DNA of 22,898 nucleotides from a virus: positions 1-22,898 of the IMG/VR virus record IMGVR_UViG_3300025890_000172. One strand, 5' to 3'. Within the stretch, counting starts at the first letter, position 1; each line of letters starts with the position of its first letter. A model generated the notes under the pieces. That model searched no databases and was not told the origin of the DNA. It worked only from the letters and a program-made list of their open reading frames with translations. This document shows positions 5,478-12,384 of this stretch, piece by piece. A program made the translations under genes and the position numbers.

Positions 5478-8282
5478 TCAACTAAAGCAGTAGCGACTGT
5501 CGAGGACCCCGTTGATGTCTAGGTCGCCCTTGGAAGGCATAGGTTTCTTAAGCTTGGCATCAGCATTCGCAAGCTGCTCACGCACCTCAGTCTCGAGACG
5601 TTCAAAGAAGCAACAGCCACCATAGATATCGACAAAGACCTGACGCACTAAGTGATACATAGCGTCTGTGTCGGCAGCTTGCGTGGCAAAACTGTCATGG
5701 ATCATAAAGAAGTCGTTGATGCCCTTGCCTGAGTCCAGCATAGCGCAGATCGTAAGCGCCATGTGGGCTGCATCAGCAGCATGGATCAGGTTGGGCGACG
5801 CAGAATTCGATGCCTTGCGACTGTCGATCTCGTCGTGTCTATCCTCGACCATCGTGATCTGGGACCGCTTGTAAATCTTAGCCTCTCGATCCCACAGAAA
5901 CACGCGCACCCTCATCCGCTTGGTCTTCTGATACCTCTGGAACACGGGAAAGCCACTGACTGACGTCGAGCGCATAACCTTGTTCTCTTTGCTCAGAGCC
6001 TCCGACAGACCGCGCAGGTAATCCATAGCGCCCGAGACTGACTTGAGTGTTTCGCGGATGGTTTCGTACTGGATGTTTGCAAGGTACCGAGCAGCGTCTC
6101 TCTGCACATGGTCGTCGCCAAAAGGGTGCTTTTTGATTTCGCGATAGGCTGCTTTGCGCTCAAGCGGGACCATGAAATCTTCCATTAGCTGGTCGTACAT
6201 TCCGTTTTGGTTGCTGCTATAGCCGAAGGTCATTGTGGACCTTTTGCACACCGTCCGCGTGATGCCAAAGTCCAGCCAGAGACGCGCCAGATCACCCAAA
6301 GTCGGAGTGTACCCACGCTCAATTACGTTGCCATCCCTGTCGGTCTTAATCGCATATGGCAGCGTCTTGTCGCTCGTCAAATCCTGCTTGACACGCTCCT
6401 CGACCGCCTTGGCTACGACCGCATAAACATCCTGACAGGCGTCGTCTGGGACTAAGTTAACGAGGTATCCATCGACAGCGTTAAGCGTGGCCGCAGCATA
6501 GTGCTGAGTGCCGCTGTTGGTGCCATCTAAGCTTGGCGGCAAGTGGCACACGTACCCTGCGCCGTGATCGCAGTACTCAGCGTAGGCCACGACTGCGGCC
6601 AAGAATTGGAACGGCTTATCGGCTCGGGACCAATCACCGAAGCTGGCTTTAAAATCCTCGGCGCAGGCAATCAATTGATCGTGGTTATCATCTACCCAAG
6701 CCACGCGGTCCTCGAAAGAACGCTTGCTGATCTTGTCAAAGTCACCGCAGTTCGCAAGGTGGACCTTGATCCACTTCGGATCTGTGATGGCCTTGCCTCG
6801 AGCAAACTGAAACATTGCTTTAATGTGGTCAGCGCGGTGGTAGTTAAACGTGGACAGCATGTACATGCGCCCTCTGAAATCGAGGTTCCACGGTGTGTAG
6901 AACTGATCGTAACCTTGCATATCACGCGCAGTCTTAAGATCGCTGTTCATACAGTGCCGGTTTGCCACGACCTCCCGCCGCTTGAGGTGCCACTTCCGTA
7001 GACCAGCGCGATGCTGTGATTTGACCTTGTCGCTTAGGCCCTCGTAATCTTCGGGGAGCACAGGCCTAGGAGGGGCTTCGGCTGCAGGGAACTTCTTGAA
7101 CATCTTGGCCTCGTCCCAGCACCATTGTACCGCATCGACGACAGTGTCGTTTATTTTAAGCGGTGTTGCTTGTAGGGCATTGACAGCTCTGACATAGGAA
7201 GGCTCACCAGCGGCCATGTCGGCCTCGACGGCGCGTCGTTGAGCGCCTGTTGCGCCACGGACAAGGCTAATGTCACCGCCTGCACTTAAGTCGGTCAGGT
7301 AGCCGCCGTCAGTAAACGTAGTCCAAGGGATTGGAGGCACAACCATCGGCTGGTAAACTGGAGCCATCCAACGGGCATCCATGTCATTGTCTTCGAGTAG
7401 TTGCCGAGCCTCGGGTGTCAAATCGATGAACCGCTTGGACTTCGTTGCCGACACATACTCAGTAGTGACTTGGAAGATATCAGTGCTGCTGAGTACAGAG
7501 TTAATGACGAAGGTGCCAATGACAGCCCTGTCTTTCTTTCTCAGCTTAGAATGCGAGGCCAGCGTCGTTGATGGCTTGTAGCCCTCCTTGGTGGCAATGT
7601 GCCTGATGGCCTTCTGCCGGTATCTCAGCGCCGAGTGAGCTTTGGTGACTTGCGCCTCGACCCGCTTCGCCATCACCTTGTCGAAGGCAAGAAACTCGGC
7701 CCACCACGCCTGATGCTCGATAGCTTTGCTGATGCGAAAGCCAATGGAGTCTATGCCTGACGTGAGTGAGCCTTGTGAGCCGACCGCATCCATCATTGTA
7801 CTAAGGCCTATGAACGCCAACGTCTCAGGTGCGTCTATGTCTTTAGCTATCTTGACCCACAGTGGTGGAGCGCCTGCGCCTGCAACAGCATGTCTGAGGC
7901 TATCTTGGATCGCCTGAGCTACGTGGCCTACAACGCCTTCGATTAGCTTGTGTGGCTCGTTTGCTTTCGAGTACGACGCGACACCTGTAATGTTGCCGTC
8001 TTCGTCGTACTTTGCTCCTGCCTGTGAAGCCTGCCTGCTGATGTATCTGTCGTGACCTATATCGGCCATCTGTTGTTCTCGTGCAATCTGGGTCTCAACG
8101 AGCGAGGCTGGCGGGGCTTTGTTTGGGTTGAGCCACGATGAGACTGGTGCCACGCCGACGCTGCCTTGGCCTACACTTCCTTCGTGGGCCGGTGCTACAA
8201 TGTTAGCATCGACACAAGCTTTAACGTCCCTTGACCATCCTTGATGCGAGGTGTCGCCGGTTCTTTGATAATCGTTAACCAT
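5478..8282 (-). CDS. T7-type single-subunit RNA polymerase
   Basis: Protein of 934 residues (T7 gp1: 883) that would transcribe phage genes from its own promoters. The catalytic signatures are clear. D586 lies in SLDGTNSGTQH (T7 D537). K680 and Y688 lie in CKRSTMTFGY, with the same 8-residue spacing as T7 K631 and Y639. H862 and D863 lie in MIHDSFAT (T7 H811, D812). The start at 8282 (MVNDYQRTG) is chosen because GGGAGA lies 7 nt upstream; a longer frame would overlap the integrase. The integrase stop is only 4 nt upstream, so integrase and polymerase are almost certainly one transcript, an arrangement known from integrase-bearing marine T7-like phages. A promoter-like repeat follows immediately downstream. 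Confidence 0.97.
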   Translation of the reverse strand: MVNDYQRTGDTSHQGWSRDVKACVDANIVAPAHEGSVGQGSVGVAPVSSWLNPNKAPPASLVETQIAREQQMADIGHDRYISRQASQAGAKYDEDGNITGVASYSKANEPHKLIEGVVGHVAQAIQDSLRHAVAGAGAPPLWVKIAKDIDAPETLAFIGLSTMMDAVGSQGSLTSGIDSIGFRISKAIEHQAWWAEFLAFDKVMAKRVEAQVTKAHSALRYRQKAIRHIATKEGYKPSTTLASHSKLRKKDRAVIGTFVINSVLSSTDIFQVTTEYVSATKSKRFIDLTPEARQLLEDNDMDARWMAPVYQPMVVPPIPWTTFTDGGYLTDLSAGGDISLVRGATGAQRRAVEADMAAGEPSYVRAVNALQATPLKINDTVVDAVQWCWDEAKMFKKFPAAEAPPRPVLPEDYEGLSDKVKSQHRAGLRKWHLKRREVVANRHCMNSDLKTARDMQGYDQFYTPWNLDFRGRMYMLSTFNYHRADHIKAMFQFARGKAITDPKWIKVHLANCGDFDKISKRSFEDRVAWVDDNHDQLIACAEDFKASFGDWSRADKPFQFLAAVVAYAEYCDHGAGYVCHLPPSLDGTNSGTQHYAAATLNAVDGYLVNLVPDDACQDVYAVVAKAVEERVKQDLTSDKTLPYAIKTDRDGNVIERGYTPTLGDLARLWLDFGITRTVCKRSTMTFGYSSNQNGMYDQLMEDFMVPLERKAAYREIKKHPFGDDHVQRDAARYLANIQYETIRETLKSVSGAMDYLRGLSEALSKENKVMRSTSVSGFPVFQRYQKTKRMRVRVFLWDREAKIYKRSQITMVEDRHDEIDSRKASNSASPNLIHAADAAHMALTICAMLDSGKGINDFFMIHDSFATQAADTDAMYHLVRQVFVDIYGGCCFFERLETEVREQLANADAKLKKPMPSKGDLDINGVLDSRYCFS

Positions 8283-8286
8283 GTTC

Positions 8287-9207
8287 TTATCTCCCGTTTG
8301 ATGTGTTGTTATTGCTAAACCTTCTTCCCATAGCCGCGCCGACGTCTGCCGCCGCATCTCCCTTCACATGCACGTAACCTTCGGTGGTTTTGAGCGACTT
8401 ATGCCCTAGGAGACGTGCGATTAATATTGTGTTGATCTGTAGGTCGTTTGCCATCGTACTGGCCGCTGTGTGGCGCAGGCTGTGAAAGACAAACGATTTG
8501 TCATTTGGTGCGACTGCCTGACGTGCGGCCCTCATCGCGTCGTAAAACGGGTGCTCTTCAAAGTGACACGACGGCTCATTGCTAAGGTTCTCAAGAGCCT
8601 CAAGCACCGCCTCGTTGGCAGGCACCCGCCGGTCATCGCCGTTCTTTGTTTGCTCTAACACTAGCCACGCACCATTTGCATCGTGCTCGATGTTGTCGGG
8701 GTCCAAGCTGCGGATCTCTCCGAGCCTCATGCCTGTATTGATCCCAATGACTACGAACTCTTTGACCCAGTAGTAATCAGACGGCAGGCCACCAAGAAAC
8801 TTAAGCAAAGCATCTAACTCGCGGTCGCTCAGGAAACGACGCTTGTGCTGCTCATGCTTGCTGATCTTGCGGAACTTTACCCGAGGGGCCTGCTGTATAA
8901 GACCCATTTCTTCTGCATGTCTAAAGACCGAAGAGAGACAGGCAACGTACCGATTGGTAGTCGCTGGTGAACATCCATGGGGCTTACGTGGCGTCTGCTC
9001 AGTTTCAATGTGAGCCATAAACTCATAAAGATGTTGAGATCTGAAAGAGTCAAGTCTTTGTTTGCCATAGTCTGAAAAGGCGCAAAACCTCCGCATCTTC
9101 GCAAGGGACTTTTTCTCATGAGCCCCGCCGCCCCAGATAATACGCGAGTGCGTGGCGACAAAGTCAGCTAGCGTCACAGTTGATTTGCGTGCGCTGTCAT
9201 TGGTCAT
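8287..9207 (-). CDS. int: Tyrosine-recombinase integrase
   Basis: Site-specific recombinase of 306 residues with the full catalytic set: R161 (GMRLGEIR), K188 (EQTKNG), H242 and R245 (FHSLRHTAA), H269 (LLGHKS) and nucleophile Y278 (TEGYVHV). The N-terminal part (about 1-105) is the SAM-like core-binding domain. It would recombine the phage attP with a host attB. The start at 9207 is preferred because GGGAGA lies 7 nt upstream; a frame open to 9336 would read through the tRNA-like attachment site. It is directly upstream of the RNA polymerase gene. No excisionase is recognisable; the HTH protein at 2427-2624 is too far away to assume that role. Confidence 0.96.
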   Translation of the reverse strand: MTNDSARKSTVTLADFVATHSRIIWGGGAHEKKSLAKMRRFCAFSDYGKQRLDSFRSQHLYEFMAHIETEQTPRKPHGCSPATTNRYVACLSSVFRHAEEMGLIQQAPRVKFRKISKHEQHKRRFLSDRELDALLKFLGGLPSDYYWVKEFVVIGINTGMRLGEIRSLDPDNIEHDANGAWLVLEQTKNGDDRRVPANEAVLEALENLSNEPSCHFEEHPFYDAMRAARQAVAPNDKSFVFHSLRHTAASTMANDLQINTILIARLLGHKSLKTTEGYVHVKGDAAADVGAAMGRRFSNNNTSNGR

Positions 9208-9211
9208 ATCG

Positions 9212-9224
9212 TGGTCTCCCAACC
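9212..9224 (-). repeat. Shared translation leader, copy at the integrase
   Basis: GGTTGGGAGACCA on the minus strand, identical to 4373-4385 and likewise placed 4 nt before the ATG. It contains the ribosome-binding site that decides the integrase start. Confidence 0.6.
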
Positions 9225-9278
9225 CAGTGGTAATCTGAGAGGCCCAATATATACTAATGTTTTCAGCAACTTCCGCGG

Positions 9279-9314
9279 CGTGCGTCTCCGCGAGGGAGTT
9301 ACAGTCCCCTGCCA
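9279..9314 (-). other. Putative attP core: tRNA-Tyr(GTA) fragment
   Basis: On the minus strand GGGGA, CTGTAAC, TCCCT (9309-9293) forms a 5-bp anticodon stem with a 7-nt loop. The loop has U33, anticodon GTA and a purine at 37, as in tRNA-Tyr. It is followed by CGCGGAGACGCACG (9292-9279), which has the GCG/CGC stem of the long variable arm of bacterial tRNA-Tyr. It is preceded by GTGGCA, which fits the end of the D arm. No T arm or acceptor stem follows, so this is a fragment and not a working gene. Phage integrases often use the anticodon region of tRNA genes, and this lies 72 nt upstream of the integrase start. Confidence 0.62.
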
Positions 9315-9370
9315 CACCTTGCGGCCTGTCGCCCAAACTTTAGTAACACTGGGTCCAGCCCTGTAATCGC

Positions 9371-9399
9371 TAGATAATCGTGCGTCTCGGAGATTGCAA
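9371..9399 (-). promoter_or_regulatory. Weak sigma70-type promoter candidate for integrase-RNAP
   Basis: On the minus strand TTGCAA (9399-9394) is followed after 17 nt by TATCTA (9376-9371). The -35 box is the same as in the rightward cassette promoter, but the -10 box is poor. The spacer contains the short dyad TCTC-C-GAGA. A host-read promoter is expected somewhere upstream of the RNA polymerase gene; this is the best match I can see in the control region. Confidence 0.3.
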
Positions 9400-9424
9400 G
9401 AGTTTTCTTTGATCTATTGCTAAC

Positions 9425-9449
9425 AGCGGTACCCACAATTAGAAGTTGT
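9425..9449 (-). promoter_or_regulatory. Candidate phage RNA polymerase promoter, copy 2
   Basis: Second copy of the 25-nt element at 5446-5470; both share AATTGTGGGTACCGCT. It lies between the late-gene terminator and the integrase, pointing toward the integrase and RNA polymerase genes. In this position it would let the phage polymerase restart transcription after the terminator and amplify its own gene. Confidence 0.55.
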
Positions 9450-9504
9450 ACGTGAGGGACGTGCGCGTCGGGGTCACGCTTTTGATGTCCCCTGCGCCCA
9501 TTTG

Positions 9505-9528
9505 AAAAAACACCGATATCACTCGGTG
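9505..9528 (-). terminator. Rho-independent terminator of the late operon
   Basis: On the minus strand CACCGA, loop GTGATA, TCGGTG is followed directly by TTTTTT (complement of the A-run 9505-9510). It is the classic intrinsic terminator layout, 15 nt after the last late gene and upstream of the integrase control region. Confidence 0.85.
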
Positions 9529-9542
9529 CTTAAGCTTTAGTA

Positions 9543-9758
9543 CTATAATGCGACATCGTCTTTGAGATCGTTAGGTCCCCACATTATGCAGCGGGCTCCT
9601 GCGATCTTCGAATTGGGATACGTGCGTACAAGGTGCGGGATGCCAACCTCGGCGAAGTTATCAATGCATTCTTGCTCCGTGGCAAATGCTGGACCCCCGC
9701 CGCTCACGCAGGCAGGGGTTGGCAGGGCTGTGCAGACGAGCACGATTGCGGTCCACAT
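9543..9758 (-). CDS. Small probable exported protein, last late gene
   Basis: Protein of 71 residues beginning MWTAIVLVCTALPTPAC, a short hydrophobic stretch that looks like a signal peptide. The mature part has two further cysteines (TEQECIDNF and GARCIMWG), which could form a disulfide in the periplasm. C17 (TPAC) is not a canonical lipobox, so I do not call it a lipoprotein. The start overlaps the endolysin stop (TGATG). Its place at the end of the lysis cassette would suit a spanin or another envelope function, but there is no clear spanin signature. The family is not recognised. Confidence 0.7.
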   Translation of the reverse strand: MWTAIVLVCTALPTPACVSGGGPAFATEQECIDNFAEVGIPHLVRTYPNSKIAGARCIMWGPNDLKDDVAL

Positions 9759-10297
9759 CAGTTAGACCCCGCCGCAGCCATCTCAAGGGCTTGGTCGCGG
9801 GTCTCGTCATTGCGGCGAAGCCATCCCCTGCCATAGCGGTCAAAGTCGCTCAGGCGGCGATAGAAAGCCTCGCGCTGCTTATGCACGTTGTTGATTGTAA
9901 GCATGGCATCCTCTCTGTCTAGTAAAGCGAGTGTCTTTGGGCCTATGACCCCGTCAGGATTGGCACCGCAGGCTTTTTGCATGGCCCGTGAAGGACGCTT
10001 GGCCCCTGAGTTAACGCACCAATCAAAAGCGGCCCAGTCTAGGCCTGCCTTAAGGTCATCTGCTTTCACAGCGTCCCAGTACCAAGCGCGGTACATCTCG
10101 CCGATATCTTTGGGTTCTAGTGCCCGCATTGTATCGTGGTCAGCGGGCTTGCCGGTCCACTTTTCCCAGACGGCTGAAGTTACACCCAACATGGTTGAGC
10201 CACCGTTTCTATTACCACGGTCGTGGGGATCTGAAGTGAAGCCGCCTTCATGTTCGAGTAACATTTTTAAACAGTGGTCAAAGTTACTTGCTGTCAT
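9758..10297 (-). CDS. Endolysin, GH108-type muramidase
   Basis: Peptidoglycan-degrading enzyme of 179 residues. The N-terminal half has the GH108 signature LEHEGGFTSDPHDRGNRNGG, with E17 as the expected catalytic glutamate and the following TMLGVTS. The C-terminal half has the associated peptidoglycan-binding region (CGANPDGVIGPKTLALL). There is no signal peptide, so release would need a holin; holin-like genes lie immediately upstream at 10427-11013. The start overlaps the end of the preceding 48-residue gene. The stop overlaps the start of the 71-residue gene. This lysozyme type differs from the T7 amidase. Confidence 0.94.
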   Translation of the reverse strand: MTASNFDHCLKMLLEHEGGFTSDPHDRGNRNGGSTMLGVTSAVWEKWTGKPADHDTMRALEPKDIGEMYRAWYWDAVKADDLKAGLDWAAFDWCVNSGAKRPSRAMQKACGANPDGVIGPKTLALLDREDAMLTINNVHKQREAFYRRLSDFDRYGRGWLRRNDETRDQALEMAAAGSN

Positions 10298-10430
10298 CGT
10301 CTTTGCTCTCTCTTGTTTTGTTATCTTTGATTAATGCCGCCTGCTCACGCACAAGACGTCTTTGCCGCTCAAGCTCCAACCATTGGACATCGACATCACT
10401 GAGCGCGGGGAAAGGGACAACGACGTTCAT
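10284..10430 (-). CDS. Small charged protein in the lysis cassette
   Basis: Protein of 48 residues, MNVVVPFPALSDVDVQW followed by a charged helical tail (ERQRRLVREQAALIKDN). The start at 10430 overlaps the stop of the holin-like gene as ATGA, which is preferred over an ATG farther upstream inside that gene. The end overlaps the endolysin start by 14 nt. Tight coupling to both neighbours supports expression with the lysis genes. No family recognised and no membrane segment visible. Confidence 0.68.
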   Translation of the reverse strand: MNVVVPFPALSDVDVQWLELERQRRLVREQAALIKDNKTRESKDDDSK

Positions 10431-10810
10431 TTCTTGAAGAACGTGGTCGCGCCGCGTATTCCAAAGCTTGCGGCCACGCAGCAGCCCCATGTGTATATAA
10501 ACCAATCGGGTGCGCGACTAAGAGCCTCAAAGCCATCGAAAACTATGGCCTGTCCTTTTGGCCCAGCGAAGCATAATATCATGGGGATCGACATCAGGCC
10601 TAAAATATACTCGTCTTTCCACGAGTGTTTGGACCCCTCTGCCATTATCTTTTCCCAGTTGTTTTCGGACTGGGCTTGCGACATGAGTATCTGAGACTTA
10701 GCTTCTGATTCCGAAACTTTCATTCTTGTCTCGGCGGCTTTTGTTTCAACTTTGCCCTGCAGCCATGTGCCTGCAAGGTTAGCGAGGGGACCAATGAACG
10801 CCTGTATCAT
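10427..10810 (-). CDS. Holin-like protein of the GTA 3-TM type
   Basis: Protein of 127 residues. The first half is an amphipathic, alanine- and glutamine-rich helix. Next comes HSWKDEYILGLMSIPMILCF, the hallmark stretch of the GTA-type three-transmembrane holin family (as I recall, Pfam GTA_holin_3TM). Two hydrophobic segments follow in the C-terminal half (the LGLMSIPMILCFAG segment and the WFIYTWGCCVAASFGI segment). It would permeabilise the inner membrane so the endolysin at 9758-10297 can reach the wall. The start overlaps the stop of the upstream small membrane protein (ATGA). Confidence 0.8.
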   Translation of the reverse strand: MIQAFIGPLANLAGTWLQGKVETKAAETRMKVSESEAKSQILMSQAQSENNWEKIMAEGSKHSWKDEYILGLMSIPMILCFAGPKGQAIVFDGFEALSRAPDWFIYTWGCCVAASFGIRGATTFFKK

Positions 10811-11013
10811 TTCTCATGTCCTAACCATACGGCAAAGGCTCCTGTAAGCGCCCCTGTAACGGTAGCTGTAAGCGCAGTAGCCTGAGAAGTGACGACCTCT
10901 TGCGGAATGTCCATGTACCAGCTTAAAACGTCTAAATAAGCGTAACAGAGGCATATCATCATTGCCCTTGGTAACAGCTTCCAAGCTAGTATTCGTTCCA
11001 TTGCTATAGTCAT
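10807..11013 (-). CDS. Small two-helix membrane protein, holin or antiholin candidate
   Basis: Protein of 68 residues with two hydrophobic segments (about residues 8-33, LAWKLLPRAMMICLCYAYLD region, and 44-64, TALTATVTGALTGAFAVWLG region) and a short charged end HEK. It starts at 11013 with AAGGAGA 6 nt upstream, formed over the stop of the preceding gene. It overlaps the GTA-type holin gene by ATGA. Pairing with a second membrane protein upstream of the endolysin suggests a holin/antiholin pair. Sequence alone does not tell which is which. Confidence 0.72.
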   Translation of the reverse strand: MTIAMERILAWKLLPRAMMICLCYAYLDVLSWYMDIPQEVVTSQATALTATVTGALTGAFAVWLGHEK

Positions 11014-11024
11014 ATGTTCTCTCC

Positions 11025-11480
11025 TTAGATGAGGGCCAGCGCGACCGCCGCCACAAAGGCAAGGCAGAGGATACCAATCAGGACCGAGCCGCCCACGACA
11101 GCCATGTCGCCGACAAGCTCCTGCGTTTCCTCTTGCTGGCGTTTCTTTGCTGCAGCGCGTGCTTTTTCCTCAAGGCGCTGGTCTTTCTTGAGTTGAAGGA
11201 TCTCCTGCCACGCATAGTAACCGAAGCGCCCGATCACTAAGGCCTTTACCTCGGCGATGTGCTCTGCGGCAAGTTGTTGGTTTATAACGATTTCCGTGAC
11301 AGATTGGCCGTTCTTGCGGGCTTTCTTTTCTTCGTCTTTAAGCTGTTTTGAACCTTCGAAAAGGGCGTCGATCTGTCCTGCTACTGACGAAATCGAAGAA
11401 GCTGCTCCCACTGTCTTTGATATGACCTCTGTCGCTGATTTGATCAAAGCTATGCCGGTCAAGATCTCGGCCACTGGCAT
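11025..11480 (-). CDS. Unknown protein with C-terminal membrane anchor
   Basis: Protein of 151 residues. Residues 1-35 are a mildly hydrophobic, Ala/Ile/Ser-rich stretch (MPVAEILTGIALIKSATEVI). The middle (about 40-120) is a charged helix rich in Lys, Glu and Gln, typical of a coiled coil. Residues about 128-151 form a strong transmembrane segment ending AAVALALI. GAGGAA precedes the start. It sits between the adaptor and the holin-like genes and could be a minor virion or lysis-associated protein. I do not recognise a family. Confidence 0.72.
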   Translation of the reverse strand: MPVAEILTGIALIKSATEVISKTVGAASSISSVAGQIDALFEGSKQLKDEEKKARKNGQSVTEIVINQQLAAEHIAEVKALVIGRFGYYAWQEILQLKKDQRLEEKARAAAKKRQQEETQELVGDMAVVGGSVLIGILCLAFVAAVALALI

Positions 11481-11507
11481 GGTCGTAATTCCTCGTATTT
11501 AGTATGC

Positions 11508-11768
11508 TTAGTATTTAGTTGCGACCATGAGATCTATTGCGTCTCTGATCGCCTCAAGGTTGGCGTCTATGCGGGCCATCGTGACCGCTTGGCTGTGCGC
11601 TGTGCTCTCAACCTCAGACATGCGGGATGACATGCGCTGGATGTCCACAGTGTTGGCCTCAATGTCCTTCACCATTCCTGACACCGACCAAACAATAGCC
11701 GCGCCTTGACCTATCAGGGCCAGTACAATTGCAGCACCCGTCCACTCGTTTTGCTTTTTTATTGCCAT
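11508..11768 (-). CDS. Small membrane-anchored coiled-coil protein
   Basis: Protein of 86 residues with one N-terminal transmembrane helix (residues about 10-32, AAIVLALIGQGAAIVWSV) followed by a heptad-like helix (IEANTVDIQRMSSRMSEVES onward). The architecture is that of an inner-membrane spanin or a tail-anchored structural coil, and the place near the lysis genes allows the former. It begins 4 nt after the adaptor stop. No strong ribosome-binding site is visible, so translation is probably coupled. Confidence 0.7.
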   Translation of the reverse strand: MAIKKQNEWTGAAIVLALIGQGAAIVWSVSGMVKDIEANTVDIQRMSSRMSEVESTAHSQAVTMARIDANLEAIRDAIDLMVATKY

Positions 11769-11772
11769 GCGC

Positions 11773-12381
11773 TCAATCCGCGTAGATGGCGCTGGGACGC
11801 ATCACTTGGATCGACCCTGCTTGTGCCGCCTCGTTGGCTTGCTCTTGTTCTTCGGCGAGGAACTGCGAGTACTTCTGCTCGAAGATAGGCCCACGCTCAT
11901 CAAGGAAATAGTCGGCGGCATATGACAATGCTGAGTACATGATCAGGTCAGCGGACGTAGCTGCCAGAGCGTTCTCGTCGGTGTCTGCTGTCATGGTGGC
12001 GAACGGTCCATAGTAGCTCACGTTGACCGTGCCACTACTGGGCTCGGGAAACAGCAGTATCGTGGTCCCTTGCTGAGTAAAGTGCAACGACGTCCCAGCT
12101 TGGCCGGTGGCTTTCATCTCCAACATCTCATGCAAAGGAACACGGGTCAGGGCGCTGTTGTTGTGGTAGATGTCTATGACCTCCAAGGCGGTCGCAGGCA
12201 GGGCGATAGACGCCGTTTGGCTGCTGATCGCATAGGTCTGGATGGCCTCCATTGACGGAATGCGGAGGACACGCTGGATGCGAGAGATGCCCTGATCGAT
12301 GAAGGTGTCAGCCAGAGTGCTCGTGCAGTCACTGCGATTGAGCAGCGCCTTGAAGTGTGTTCGAATGGCACCTTTGTTCAT
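11773..12381 (-). CDS. Head-tail adaptor protein
   Basis: Protein of 202 residues that resembles the adaptor (connector ring) proteins that dock below the portal in short-tailed phages. It has an N-terminal helical region (GAIRTHFKALLNRSDCT, FIDQGISRIQRVLRIPSMEA), a beta-rich middle (IALPATALEVIDIYHNN, VNVSYYGPF) and a C-terminal helical bundle (YFLDERGPIFEQKYSQFLAE). This order and the place two genes after the capsid support the call, but the family assignment is from memory of similar phages. AAGGAA precedes the start. Confidence 0.7.
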   Translation of the reverse strand: MNKGAIRTHFKALLNRSDCTSTLADTFIDQGISRIQRVLRIPSMEAIQTYAISSQTASIALPATALEVIDIYHNNSALTRVPLHEMLEMKATGQAGTSLHFTQQGTTILLFPEPSSGTVNVSYYGPFATMTADTDENALAATSADLIMYSALSYAADYFLDERGPIFEQKYSQFLAEEQEQANEAAQAGSIQVMRPSAIYAD

Positions 12382-12384
12382 GGG

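Noticed and set aside
6305-6325. Third copy of the promoter-like element (GTACCCACGCTCAATTA)
   Set aside because: Match is partial and lies inside conserved RNA polymerase coding sequence; no gene starts nearby.
5668-7917. Plus-strand ORFs within the RNA polymerase gene
   Set aside because: Shadows of a long conserved coding region on the other strand.
8283-8357. N-terminal extension of the RNA polymerase to 8357
   Set aside because: It would overlap the integrase end; the ATG at 8282 has GGGAGA at the right distance.
9279-9314. Functional tRNA-Tyr gene
   Set aside because: Only anticodon and variable arms are recognisable; no T arm or acceptor stem can be formed.
9208-9336. N-terminal extension of the integrase to 9336
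   Set aside because: No ribosome-binding site, and the extra codons coincide with the tRNA-like attachment site; the ATG at 9207 has a strong GGGAGA.
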